Assembly: GCA_003008705.1 (NCBI GenBank)
Contig: PDUO01000049.1
Span: forward strand, 1-64,000
Origin: Pezicula radicicola
Lineage: Eukaryota > Ascomycota > Leotiomycetes > Helotiales > Dermateaceae
Direction of reading: 5' to 3'
Length of the DNA stretch: 64,000 bases
This document shows positions 22,358-33,118 of the stretch, piece by piece. Numbering within the stretch: position 1 is the first letter of the stretch; every line of letters starts with the position of its first letter. The position numbers were made by a program, and so were the translations under genes. Below the pieces are notes generated by a model. That model was given only the letters and a program-made list of their open reading frames with translations, did not search any database and was not told where the DNA came from.

Positions 22358-25300
22358 ATGCCAGCAAACCAACGTCAACAGACTGCCCAGATACCAGCAT
22401 CTCCTACTTCGAAAGCTACCGCGAAGTACACAAATAAGGATGGTTCCAAGTTCATAAAGGTTCCAAAGAATTTCCCCACCAGTGATTCTTCTGAGACATC
22501 CCCAGCCATGGCGCAAACGACAACGAAGCCCAATGGCCAAGGAACTGTACGTCCTGCAGATACCAATGGAGCTGCCCCAACTGTAAACCGGAAGAAGCAA
22601 AAGCGGAGGCAGAAGCAGGCCGCCAAACTTGCTGCTGAGCAACCGGCAGTTGTTCCAGCTACAAATGGAAATCGCGTTCATGGGACAGCTACGCGGCAGA
22701 CGCAGGAATTAGAGTCGCAGTTTGGAGAGCATAATTTGGACGAGGATGGCGACTTTGACGAAAATGGCCAGTTCGATCCACCTGAAGGCGAATACTACAG
22801 CGATGAAGATGGAGATGCTTATTCAGGCTCATATGGACAAGACGGCTCTTCTAACAATGGATATGCTATGCCTGCGCCGAATTCCTCTAGCAAGAAGTCT
22901 AAAAAGAAGAAATCTAAAGGTAATCAAGACAATTCTACTCATAGCCATGGTGGTACGAACGGCGTGACACATAACCACCCGCCTCAGTCGCATAGTCAGC
23001 CCCCACCGTCACAATCAACTTCTGGTATGGTTCGCGGTCCCGGCATCTCCAAGGAAAAGATATGGAACACGTCTTCTCAGGAGGAACGTGAACGAATAAA
23101 GGAGTTTTGGCTGTCCCTGGGCGAGGATGAGCGCAAGTCGCTCGTCAAGGTTGAGAAGGACGCAGTGTTAAAGAAGATGAAGGAACAGCAGAAGCATTCG
23201 TGTAGCTGCACAGTGTGTGGACGGAAGCGTACGGCCATTGAAGAGGAACTGGAAGTGCTCTACGATGCCTATTACGAGGAACTTGAACAGTATGCAAACA
23301 ACCAAGGAGGGGATGGGCCTCCTCCAATGATGCCACCACCCCGTCGCTTTGGCCCTATGAGCGGATTGCAACCTCCTCATCGCTTGCCTCCAACATTCAA
23401 TAGTCAGCAACCTTCTAGAGGAAGGATAATAGAACATGTTGGTGAAGATGAAGACGACGAGGATGAGGGAGACGAAGAAGAGTATAGTGAGGACGATGCA
23501 GATGAGGATGACTACAGTGATGAAGAACCAGAGGAACTTCCTCGTAGCCATGCCACAGACTTCTTCAACTTTGGGAATAGTCTTACTGTCCAAGGTGGAA
23601 TTCTCACGGTTGCCGATGATCTGTTAAAAAATGATGGGAAGAAGTTCATCGAGATGATGGAACAACTTGCCGAACGAAGAATGGCACGGGAAGAAGACCA
23701 GAAAGAGCAGTACGCAAATCCTAATTATGGCCATCCACCAAACGGCATGCCTCATCACCATCATGGACATCATCATCATCCTCCTCCGCCTGAAGATGAT
23801 GAGGATGAGTATGATGATGATGACGAAGATGAGTATGACAGTCAGGATGAAGATTATGACGAGGAGGAAATGGTATGTGCTTGTAGGTGTTCTTGCCAGA
23901 ATGCAACTGACAGACGGCAGGACACGATGACAGAAGAGCAGCGAATGGAAGAAGGGCGCCGAATGTTCCAGATATTTGCCGCACGGATGTTTGAGCAGAG
24001 AGTCTTGACTGCATATAAAGAGAAGGTTGCAAAAGAGAGGCAGCAAAAACTTCTGGAAGAGCTCGAGGAGGAAAGCCGGGCAGATTCTTTGAAGAAGGCC
24101 AAGAAGGCCAAAGACGCCCAGAAGAAGAAAGATAAGATAGCGCAGAAGAAGCAAGCACTTGCAGAGGAAAAGGCAAAGCGGGAAACGGAAAAGGCTGCCG
24201 AAGAAGCTGCCCAGAGAGCTGCTGAGGAGAAGAAGGCTGAAGAGCAGCGGGCTAAGGCAGAAGAAAAGCGAAAGAAGAAAGAGGCTTTAAAGAAGGCTGA
24301 GGAGGAAGAGCGATTAAGAAAAGAATCAGAGAAGCAACGTCGCTTACAAGAGCAGCGGGAACGACAAGCAGAGCAGGAACGAAAACAGCGTGAAGCAAAG
24401 GAGCGTGAAAAGCGGGAGAAAGAAGAGCAAAGACAGAGAGAGAGAGAAGCGAAAGAAGCCAAGGAGCGTGAGGCACGCGAGCGCAAAGAGAGACTTGAAA
24501 AGGAAAAGAAGGAGAAAGATGCCAAGGCAAAAGCTGACTTGCAAGCCAAGGAGCAACAGAAGCGAGACGAGAAAGCTGCAGCTCCTACAGCAACCGCTAA
24601 GCGAGCACAGCCGGTACCTGTTCCGATCCCTACCACTCTTCAGTCACATCCTATAGCTGTGGCATCTCCACAAGTTCCAATTGCTCTACCTGTAGTACCA
24701 AAGGCACCAACACCTATAAAGATTCGCACGACCTCACAGCAAGATACCAGTGGGTCTACGACAGCACCACAAACTCCTCAAGTTGCGAATAAGAGTCAAA
24801 ATAATTCACCGAGTTCCTCGACTCCTCTTCAAGGAGGTAGTCCTGGTCTTGGTCCTATTGGTCCACCAAGCAAAGCTTCATCCCAACATCCATTCTTACA
24901 TCACCCTCAAGCTACGTCGCCAATACACTCTGCTCTTAAGGCGCCTCCTGGAATGCCAAGTCCCTTTGCTAGCCTGCAGCCCATGGGTATGAATGCCTTC
25001 CAGCCAGGTATGCCGATGATGTCTCCAGGCTTTGGGGGTCAGATGCATCATCAACCAATGTTCCCTCATCAGCAGCCACTCGGCCATCAGTTCAGACCAC
25101 TATCCGGACCCAACGGTATGCCAATGTACCCAGGATTGAATCAACACCAGATGCCCCAAGGTAGAGGCTTTCCCATGCAGCATCCACCTCCAGGATTCCC
25201 ACAGCAGATGCCCAATGGTTCTGTTAGTGTTTTGGGCCAAGCCTTCGGAATGCAGAAAGATGTTCCTTTACAATCACATTCTCGTCATCCATCTGGGTCT

Positions 25301-26161
25301 TTCGAGAAACCTTTCGATGCAGCACCGTCTACGCCACAAGCCCAACCCATTGCGAGACCAAGAGTTCGACAAGCACCTGGCCAGCGCAACCCAGCTCTTC
25401 CTCCACCGCCAGGGCCAATTGGCCGGCCATCGAGTGTAGTTCACGAACAGAATCACCGTCAACCTGAAGACCAACACCGTGGTGAAAACGATATCGACGA
25501 GCTGAGCAATCACCTGGGAAGCAGTGCCTTGCTTGATGATTCGGATGAGCCTTTAATTAGGTCTGGTGCACGACGCTCAAGTGCAGCACCTATGACGATG
25601 AATCGAGGTTTCGACATGACTGTGCCTGTCGGCCCTGCAGCGCCGTTTGGCATGGGAAGCCCCCTCGGTTCTTACGGTACTTGGGGTGGTCCACCAACTC
25701 CTTTTGGAACATCTTCTTTGCCTGGCTCGAGTTTTATGGGAGGTTGGGGTCCACCGACTAATAATGCCTTCGGGCCAATGAATGGTCCTTCAGCTGTTCG
25801 GCACTCACCACCGCGTTCTGTAGCTGTTCGGATGATGATATGTCACGCTTGCGAGATTCTAGCTGGATCCACATCTGATGACTTTTTTGACATTGATGCT
25901 ATTAAAGATAAAGTGGAATTTCTCAAACCTGCTCATGAAGCGCCAGTCTCCGAGCAGGAACTTCTTGATATCTGCGAAACTGAAGGAACCCCGACCAACG
26001 GTGGTGGCAATTTTGAAATTCGCAAGGATGCCAATGGCCATTTCTCTATCCATCATGATCCGCATGGGCTCTCCCTCCAACGTACTATCGGTGAGATTGG
26101 AAGCCCGATTGTTGGTGGGGGTGGAATTTCTCGGTTTGGAGCAGGCCCACCTGGCTTCTAG
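22358..26161 (+). CDS. nst1: stress response protein Nst1
   Basis: A single uninterrupted frame of 1267 residues from the ATG at 22358; the frame extends to 22298 but only with a GTG. The order of segments matches fungal Nst1: a Lys-rich start (KKQKRRQKQAAKLA), low-complexity acidic stretches, the conserved KIWNTSSQEERERIKEFWLSL block and a cysteine-bearing CSCTVCGRKRTAIEEELE motif. Acidic runs and a His-rich patch follow. A very long Lys/Glu/Arg/Ala coiled coil lies about residues 560-750, then a Pro/Gln/Met-rich tail. Nst1 was described in yeast as a negative regulator of salt tolerance and as a coiled-coil protein that associates with P-body components; the molecular role is not fixed. The antisense frames here mirror the charged repeats and are not genes. 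Confidence 0.92.
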   Translation: MPANQRQQTAQIPASPTSKATAKYTNKDGSKFIKVPKNFPTSDSSETSPAMAQTTTKPNGQGTVRPADTNGAAPTVNRKKQKRRQKQAAKLAAEQPAVVPATNGNRVHGTATRQTQELESQFGEHNLDEDGDFDENGQFDPPEGEYYSDEDGDAYSGSYGQDGSSNNGYAMPAPNSSSKKSKKKKSKGNQDNSTHSHGGTNGVTHNHPPQSHSQPPPSQSTSGMVRGPGISKEKIWNTSSQEERERIKEFWLSLGEDERKSLVKVEKDAVLKKMKEQQKHSCSCTVCGRKRTAIEEELEVLYDAYYEELEQYANNQGGDGPPPMMPPPRRFGPMSGLQPPHRLPPTFNSQQPSRGRIIEHVGEDEDDEDEGDEEEYSEDDADEDDYSDEEPEELPRSHATDFFNFGNSLTVQGGILTVADDLLKNDGKKFIEMMEQLAERRMAREEDQKEQYANPNYGHPPNGMPHHHHGHHHHPPPPEDDEDEYDDDDEDEYDSQDEDYDEEEMVCACRCSCQNATDRRQDTMTEEQRMEEGRRMFQIFAARMFEQRVLTAYKEKVAKERQQKLLEELEEESRADSLKKAKKAKDAQKKKDKIAQKKQALAEEKAKRETEKAAEEAAQRAAEEKKAEEQRAKAEEKRKKKEALKKAEEEERLRKESEKQRRLQEQRERQAEQERKQREAKEREKREKEEQRQREREAKEAKEREARERKERLEKEKKEKDAKAKADLQAKEQQKRDEKAAAPTATAKRAQPVPVPIPTTLQSHPIAVASPQVPIALPVVPKAPTPIKIRTTSQQDTSGSTTAPQTPQVANKSQNNSPSSSTPLQGGSPGLGPIGPPSKASSQHPFLHHPQATSPIHSALKAPPGMPSPFASLQPMGMNAFQPGMPMMSPGFGGQMHHQPMFPHQQPLGHQFRPLSGPNGMPMYPGLNQHQMPQGRGFPMQHPPPGFPQQMPNGSVSVLGQAFGMQKDVPLQSHSRHPSGSFEKPFDAAPSTPQAQPIARPRVRQAPGQRNPALPPPPGPIGRPSSVVHEQNHRQPEDQHRGENDIDELSNHLGSSALLDDSDEPLIRSGARRSSAAPMTMNRGFDMTVPVGPAAPFGMGSPLGSYGTWGGPPTPFGTSSLPGSSFMGGWGPPTNNAFGPMNGPSAVRHSPPRSVAVRMMICHACEILAGSTSDDFFDIDAIKDKVEFLKPAHEAPVSEQELLDICETEGTPTNGGGNFEIRKDANGHFSIHHDPHGLSLQRTIGEIGSPIVGGGGISRFGAGPPGF

Positions 26162-26916
26162 CCTTACTTCACCATAATTTCCCTTTTCAGCCTTTTTGCC
26201 TCTTGTCTTACATTGCATCATGCATCTGGGCCTCTGAATATCTGATATGAATGGATTGGCGGCGCTTACTATTTGCTTCTTTCTCTGGTTGCTTCACGAA
26301 GCGGGGGGCAACTTATGCCTAAATGAGAAGGGCAAGCTTGGGAGATAAATGAAATGAATTATTGCCCACTCTGAAGAAGATTCGCCGCCATATTTGTTTC
26401 ACTGCCTTTAGCGGGCCGGAAGAAGCCCAAGGCGTCAACGCTTCTTACTTTTTACTTCCTTATCGGAAGAGATACCATGAATGGAGTAGAAGATGATGGG
26501 TCATAGTTAAGTATGAATACCATCACATGTTAGTTGTATACTTTGGCAGTGTGTGTGCCCAGTGTGATATATTCTGTCTGTACGTGAACAATGCTGTAAA
26601 GATATTTGCCTTTTGTGTTTGGTTGCTTCTTGGGATCTATGCTATAAGAATGGCCTCTGTAGGTCCTGTAGTTATAGGCTATCTGCCGGATTTGCTAAGG
26701 ACAAGTTGTGTTATGGAGTATTATTACGCTCACTTGGGCCAAAACCCTTCCCGTCCTAAAAGTATCATTTTATTCTCACCGCTTTCAAGGCGGCAAGCAC
26801 TAGAGCCCTAAGAACATAGTACAGCCTGTATTTCTAGGAAGAGTACAGCTCATATTTTAAATCTACCTTACGCAAATACACAATTTGAAAGGACGCCTTC
26901 ATGGAAGACTGTTAAT
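26162..26916. other. intergenic, nst1 3' side and promoter of the next gene
   Basis: No gene seen. At 26901-26915 there is a five-codon upstream frame (MEDC, stop) that ends one base before the ATG at 26917. Confidence 0.5.
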
Positions 26917-28101
26917 ATGGCCAGCAGTAATGTACACCGTCCCGTCCCCCACTTCCCCCAGACCAGAATGACGGTTGAACAAAAGGCATTGCATCAGCGC
27001 ATTGCAGCAGCAGCAAATCCAGCATCCGTCACGCGGGCTGAGAGGAACCAGATATACCTGCGTCCCGCGCCCGATGAAGAGGATCGCCTCTGCCGAGAGA
27101 AGGTCGGCCTCACCATGACAGAGCTCAAGGAAAAGGTCATGGCCAACTCAGACATTCTCACTGAGGCGGAGACCAACATCATAATTCGTGGCGCTAGCTA
27201 TGATCTGAATGTTCCCAACAGTGGCACAAATTCCTTTTGGCTTTCTGACCTCCCACATGACGAGCATCAGCTTGCTCGGAAAGTTCGTGATCTCTTGGCT
27301 AATGAATACGACAATGAGGTGGCCCGCCGCGTGCACAACCGCTCAAGGGCTTTCGACCAGGACAGGACGGAGCGGAATGCCCAGAGGCGACAAGAACGAG
27401 CCGTAGCCCAGGCAGTAAAATCAAAGGCAGCTCGGCTTCAATGGTTGCACGACATGTTCGATGCAAAGCTGCCTCAATGGGGCTTTGTTATTTTCCGGAC
27501 CACGTACAGCGAGGGAACCGAACAAAAATGGCAAGGGTTCCGGGCGACTTACGACACTACCATGATAACACAGCTTAGCCAGTGTTGGGGAAGAGCAGCT
27601 AGCCTATGTTCTACGCATCATCCGGTCTTGATTTCTGATCCGTCACTTGACGGGGCTGATGTTAGCACTTTGCGGCAACGATTCAAGACCATGAGGGAGC
27701 AGAACGAGATCACCAACAGCATAGCGACAGACTGCTTTTTGCTAGTGGACGAGGCAGTTCTAAACCACTCTATCATATCGTCAAAGACCCGATACCAAGC
27801 CAAGGTCCCTGGAGAACCGGACCCGTGGCAGGATACATTGTCCCTGAGAGCTGTCGATCCGGACTATGACGTTTCGGCACCTGTTCCGTCCGAAGGAGAT
27901 TTGTCCGGCTTTGAAGGACAGGTTACTATTCCGCTCCCTAAAGTCTTTGACTGGTTGTACTACTGTTTCCTTGCCAAAAGTGAGAATTGGGAGACGAGAT
28001 ACAAGGTGACCAAAGGAGGACCCGCTGAACTGATGGTCAGTACTATCTATCCATTGGCTTCTTGGACCAACACCGGAGATCATACCTCCCTCGTCTTATG
28101 A
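26917..28101 (+). CDS. hypothetical protein, 394 aa
   Basis: A clean single-exon frame with ATG and normal codon use, so probably a real gene. I do not recognise a named domain. Visible features are an acidic/basic N-terminal half with repeated E-x-x-x-R spacing (residues about 1-170, helical), then WGFVIFRTTYSEG, followed later by LISDPSLDGADVSTLRQRFK, ATDCFLLVDEAVLNHSI and a final segment with DWLYYCF. The G-F-V-I-F-R-T-T-Y then D-P-S-L-D-G-A order resembles uncharacterised proteins found in many copies in ascomycete genomes (from memory, not verified). There is no signal peptide or membrane segment. It adjoins the decayed UstYa region, but nothing shows that it belonged to it. Confidence 0.7.
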   Translation: MASSNVHRPVPHFPQTRMTVEQKALHQRIAAAANPASVTRAERNQIYLRPAPDEEDRLCREKVGLTMTELKEKVMANSDILTEAETNIIIRGASYDLNVPNSGTNSFWLSDLPHDEHQLARKVRDLLANEYDNEVARRVHNRSRAFDQDRTERNAQRRQERAVAQAVKSKAARLQWLHDMFDAKLPQWGFVIFRTTYSEGTEQKWQGFRATYDTTMITQLSQCWGRAASLCSTHHPVLISDPSLDGADVSTLRQRFKTMREQNEITNSIATDCFLLVDEAVLNHSIISSKTRYQAKVPGEPDPWQDTLSLRAVDPDYDVSAPVPSEGDLSGFEGQVTIPLPKVFDWLYYCFLAKSENWETRYKVTKGGPAELMVSTIYPLASWTNTGDHTSLVL

Positions 28102-28864
28102 ATACTGATATTGAAATATTGCTAGGGCCCTTTGGCACCATATCCAGCATATCGTTCAGGAACGGAACTCCAGTTACCCTGAATAGCTAGGTAACCCTAA
28201 GATGCTCATTCTACGCGCAACAGGCTTGGAATAAAATCCCACGTTTGATTTAACTTTCGGAACACAATATGTCGTTTTCTGCTTTCGCATTTTCTGTAAC
28301 ACACAATTTACAGACTTCAAACTTTGGCATCGCGCTTCGTTATTTTCGATCAGTTTCGAGACATGGATAATATTCACATACAAAACTAACTCGCATAGTC
28401 ACATTAACTCCATGAAACACGAATCACGCTACTAATGAGCCCATATCTGGACTTCGCCAACGTATGAGATGTGATTAGAGCTAGTTTGCAACTTTTCTAC
28501 TATGTCCTTTTCAATGTTTTATCTTCCTTCGACTGAGTAACGTGTCAATATGGTTTTTTCTTTACTTGACTAGGTATTATGTGAAGGCCGGCGAACGAGG
28601 GTATATGCGATACTTTCGCCTTTCAACACTATATTGTTTCAAATGTCCTAAAAGGATATGAACATTATTCAAACTATAAGGTCTTCAACTGGTTCTCTAA
28701 GATTATTCTTATAGTAATATTTCAGCTAGTCTAGGACTTTATAGCTTTATGAGTGTGAGAATTCGACAAACCCCCCCGTCCCTCCATAAAATCTCGCTAA
28801 GTATCAATTCAGAAAGGTAATTCATTTATCTCCGTATCATGCTATTGTCGAGTCTATTAAAGAG
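28102..28864. other. intergenic, nothing seen
   Basis: AT-leaning DNA with only short random frames. It includes the 3' flank of the UstYa-like pseudogene on the minus strand. Confidence 0.45.
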
Positions 28865-29990
28865 CTACTGTTTACTTCCAACATCCATCAAGGCCTTCCC
28901 CTTATGGGAAACAGGCCCCATCTCCGGATGTAAAAACACTCCGGGAGCTTCTGGATCATTTAATGCCCGATTAGTTATCCAACTCTGGTAGTCCCAATCC
29001 ACGCACACATCATTAACTTCATAGTTTCCCATAGGTACCCCGCTATCAGCCCATTGATATGTCATAACACTCGCAGTGGCATGGCATTGAACAAAGTTTC
29101 GAAGTAGATCGATACAGTGTTCGATATGTTCAAGATGAATTTCATTCCATTTTGCATCATACGCTTCTGCGTGTACCCATTCGTAAATTCTCCAGAGGCA
29201 GTGTAGTTGATGATAAGTCTATTTACTTTTCGAATTAGCAGTTGGTTTTTTTTTCTTCAACAAAGTTGGACGAGAAGTTGATTTGATAAAGGACGCACAT
29301 CTGGGGTTACGACGCATCTCCCAGATCCATCTGCTACTTAAATGGATGTTCGGTCTACGTTCTCAAACTCTTCATCGCTTATTAGAAGATCACCATCTGC
29401 CAAGCTCACATCATTATTCATTCCTTTGATCCCATTCTACTTACTCACGTACATTTGGATAGTGACATCCACTCTTCTTTCGTCCCTAGGGCTGGAGATC
29501 CCCGGTAAATACTGGTGATATTTTCAGAATTATGTTGTGTTTTAACTTCGTAGCGGATGGCATCTTTCATTGGTGTTACGCAGACCTTACTTAGCGAGTG
29601 TATTTTCTTTACTTCAGCGAGATTTGATAAAGGGAAGTGGGAAGATGCGTTAGGTAGATTACAGTAGATCATGTTAAGTGGAATTTTTGAACCCGGGGAA
29701 GAAGAAGCCTTTACATCTAGCAGTACATGTGTTCTTATGAGCGCGGCTATGAATATGATGGTGTATACCAGAAGGGTACATATGTGCACCATCAACCACC
29801 ATTTTGGAAAATGTTTTTGGGAGCTCTTAACTCCATACCCGGGTGGTTCAATTTCGAAGGTGTCGTTATCGTTGTCGCTGTTGTTGCTTTTTTCTAAAAG
29901 TCAAGCTGATGGAGTATCCGTTTCTACTGCGTCGTATTCTAGCGAAGGAGATCTATGGAGTTTTGAGTAAAGCTCTGAAGAGGAGTTCAT
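28865..29990 (-). pseudogene. UstYa-like (DUF3328) oxidase pseudogene 1
   Basis: A three-exon model fits in phase: 29990-29453, 29396-29299 and 29218-28865, about 330 codons, normal for the family. It has a polar N-terminal tail, one membrane segment (VHICTLLVYTIIFIAALI), then AIRYEVKTQ, YRGSPALGTKEEWMSL, both copper/oxidase-type motifs HQLHC and HIEHC, and a CHATASVMTY stretch. DUF3328/UstYa proteins act in fungal RiPP (ustiloxin-type) and related pathways. Two in-frame stops break it: TGA at 29903-29901 in the cytosolic tail and TAA at 29340-29338 in the ...DRTSI-VADGSG... region. Everything else, including the splice sites, is intact, so the inactivation looks recent. Confidence 0.8.
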
Positions 29991-30819
29991 CCTTCTCACC
30001 CTTCTGCTGTATTTTTTGGACCTCAAGGTGGAGTACAATGATCTGTTGTGGATATCGGTTAACAGTGCGGCACAGCCGGAATCAAAGCCCTCAAGCAGCC
30101 ATTTCCGCCTTGGTGTTGCTATCCAGTTTCAATCAATCATGGGTTAAATTTAGACCACCCCCGTTAAACCATACTCAGTAGCTAAGTCACTTGGGGAGAG
30201 AATATGAAACACCTGGATGCTTTCCCTCCGGATGTCTGTCTAATTTTCGGTATGGAGCCGGAACTGAAGTTCGGTGTGGTACTCCGTAGGACGCAAAGCA
30301 CATGCCTGATTGGGATCTCTTCCGAACACGGACCTAATCTTTTCCCGTGCCATCGTTCATTTTCCGTATCCTGATATTGATTACTCCGACCTTAAGAATG
30401 ATTGTTTGTCCGAACTCCGTGGATGAATGGCTATTTTTTCCGTTAAGCGAGGCGATGACAATCTGATGCTTCTCCCTCGCAGTCTGCATTGCGAAGCTTC
30501 TTTTACCTTCTTTTACCAGGTTAGCCAGATTACTTATTGTTAACCGATAATCTTATCTCGTTTACTCTCGCTCATGTCCTAAAATTTCATCACATTACTG
30601 AGATGAAATCATTCCTAATAAATCGGAAGGATGTGATCGAGTAATAAATGGACACTACATCGTATATGCGGTTTAATTGTTGTAGATAATCACCCTGATA
30701 ATTGGTAATAAAATTCCCTATCAGAGGGTTGGGGACATCGTAGTTTTCTTATCAAGTCTTCCCATGAGTTGCGTAGAGAATAGAAGTAGATTGTACTGAG
30801 CTCATGTCAAGTAAGATCT
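29991..30819. other. intergenic between two divergent UstYa-like genes
   Basis: It presumably held the shared promoter. No precursor-peptide-like frame with repeats was seen here. Confidence 0.4.
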
Positions 30820-31526
30820 ATGGATCATTCTCCACACCATATCCAAAGTCAACTACCATTTCTCGACGCAAATGGCCACACTTACGGCATATACAATCCA
30901 GATGAGCCGGTATACGTAGGAAATGACAGCAACGTGGATAGAAACTGGGAGCTGTTGATTATGCGTAAGTTTAAATTTAGAGCGTGCGAGGTTCGCCACA
31001 GTAAACAATGCTAAGGGGAGAAGCCGACTACAATGAAATCAAAATAAGTGCCGAGGAAAGGAAGTTAATTGATGGAGATCTCTTTTTGTTCCCAGATGAT
31101 ACCTACACTATAGCGTAGGTTGAGTCCAGCATCCTGAACAAGAAATACTTCGCTGAATTCAGGACACTACAGACTGTCCGTCTTCCATAATCTTCATTGT
31201 TTGAACACGATCAGGAAACGAGTATACTCTGACATCTACCCCCACATGCTGGAGGGAAGGGCCCAAATTCACGTCGCTAAGTCAATCTAAGGAACCACAA
31301 AGAAGACTAAAAATTGAAACTAACGCTACGAGAGAATAGATCACTGCCTTGAAGCTCTTAGAGAAATGATCATGTGTGGGGGGACATGACACCAATTCCT
31401 TTTATATGGTCTCAGAACGGGGAAACAGATAATCCTGGCTTTCCTATTGTGCACTCATGCAGGGACTTTGACCAGCTGAAAGAGTGGATGGTTGGCAGGG
31501 GGTCATCAAATAGTGATTCGTATTGA
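30820..31526 (+). pseudogene. UstYa-like (DUF3328) oxidase pseudogene 2
   Basis: Exons 30820-30964, 31021-31114 and from 31173 join in phase. Recognisable order: VDRNWELLI, ISAEERKLIDGDLFLFPDD, LSVFHNLHCLNTIRKRVYSDIYPHMLE with the first HxxHC motif, then RIDHCLEALREMIMC with the second, then MTPIPFIWSQ and a closing HSCRDFDQLKEWM. A further intron probably lies near 31275-31325. After the second motif the frame breaks at a six-G run (31378-31383), where the downstream family sequence continues in another frame. No membrane segment is found at the N-terminus; either it was lost or this is a short-form member. Stop at 31524-31526. Confidence 0.75.
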
Positions 31527-32403
31527 TATTACTATTAGGACCCAATATTCTTAAACTCACTCACGTTGTGATTCCAGTTTAAACAGGCAAAATTGTTGAA
31601 AGTGGTGGCATATGAAGAATGGTAATTTTGAAGTTCCGGCTCCAAAGAAGAATAGGCTAAGATTCCACAGGATTGGATTAATGAGCTAGTTTTAAAGCAA
31701 CAATAGTGAGTTTATGTGTTAATCGAGCGCCACGGGTAGTCAACTCCTAATTAAATATGCAGTGATAATATTCATGGTTTAATTGGTCTAAATACCTGGA
31801 ACCTAGACTTGCATCACTAGACTTAGAGTGACTGTAGGGCCAGCAGGACAAGAGTTAAAATGTCCCCAGTTTGTTTGGGGAATTATGCTTGCATTAATGT
31901 TTCAAGTTATTAAGAACGTTATTTCTGCTCAGCACATAACATATTATGAAACTGAAATTCATAAATGAGGAGCGAATTGGTCGGGTAAACAGCCAGTCTA
32001 ATAAGGCTTCAAGAAAATATATGCAGCTGACTCTAATGCTCGGTCCCCCTCGAGGTGCACCAGGTATGAGCCCATCTTGGTTTCCAATTGCCGAGTTCAA
32101 GAAAATCGTCTTGATGCAGATCAAAGAACTATAGAGATCCGAGTCGGATATAGCTATCTATAGAAGAGAAGCTACTTATGACAGAATATCGTCCCACGTT
32201 CTTTTTGTGGTGATTTACATGATTCTAAACTTCCAAAACACCCAAGGTGTTCAATCATCATTATGATGGTGATCAGCATGAGGACTGTTATTGGTATCCT
32301 CCTTTTGTTCGTACTGATCATAAGGAGGCATCCGAGCGGCCATGTAGGCCAAAACAGACTCCTGAAAAAAATAATTCAGCATCTTATCTTAAAGCATGGA
32401 ATA
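31527..32403. other. gap in the decayed region
   Basis: Only short frames (for example 31946-32134, plus) without recognisable motifs. Likely eroded intergenic or gene remnants. Confidence 0.35.
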
Positions 32404-32551
32404 TCAATAACTTATCTTCTTTCTGCATTGATGACTTATACCAAACCCATTAATACGCGGGTGTTGACGATTAGGCTCCGCCCATTTCATAGTCATATCA
32501 CTATTACGTTCAATGACTTGACGTAGATAACTCCAGCAGTGCTCAACATAG
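32404..32551 (-). pseudogene. UstYa-like (DUF3328) fragment 3, last exon only
   Basis: After a good acceptor (plus-strand ctat at 32552-32555) 49 codons are open: YVEHCWSYLRQVIERNSDMT, then KWAEPN, GFGISHQCR and a stop. This is the second HxxHC block (bearing only EHC here) and C-terminal part of the family. I looked upstream for the HQLHC exon and membrane segment and did not find them, so only the last exon survives. Confidence 0.65.
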
Positions 32552-33118
32552 CTATGAAAAAAATGCGTCGGTGTCCTAGAACTAACAAATCAAACCAATC
32601 TAAACTAGAGTCTCCGGAACTACCTCCGCTTTATTAATGCTACGGGCGGTTAGGTAGTATATTAAAGCGTTCTAGAAGCTCTTTGTATAATTACTAAACG
32701 GCAAAACGTTCTAATCACAGCAGTAGGAACGAGATATGTTCTTAACGTCCGGGCTGTTAGTACAGTAATAGTTGGATCTCGTCTTTCTTCCGAATCAGAC
32801 AAGTATACAGCAGGTAACTTAGCTGCCTTCTCTTTTGATCTTGATAGTAAGATAACGAGTTAATTGTGAAGTTATAGGAAGGATTGGAGGATATTCCTAG
32901 TAATAATAAGGATGCATATCGGAGAGAACCGTTTCTTACTACTACGGGTTATTTAAGTTATCATCTCGTTGAGAGTGATCAGGCGGTGAGATTAAGAAAA
33001 ATCTTGATGCTGGATCCAGGATTGAGTATTTGTCTGGCAATTCTTGGGACCCTATTGTTGCAAGTTAACTCATCGCCTAATTCGCTTGCTTAAATGCTTA
33101 TCTGACTTGATCGGCTAA
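32552..33118. other. gap with one unexplained open frame
   Basis: A plus-strand frame at 32884-33093 starts with TTG, not ATG, and has no recognised domain. It may be part of an eroded gene, possibly a leading exon of the RidA-like gene, but I cannot connect them. Confidence 0.3.

Noticed and set aside
23854..24636. 260-codon antisense frame within nst1
   Set aside because: It is the mirror of the Lys/Glu/Arg-rich coiled coil (all Ser/Phe/Leu/Cys) and has no independent signal.
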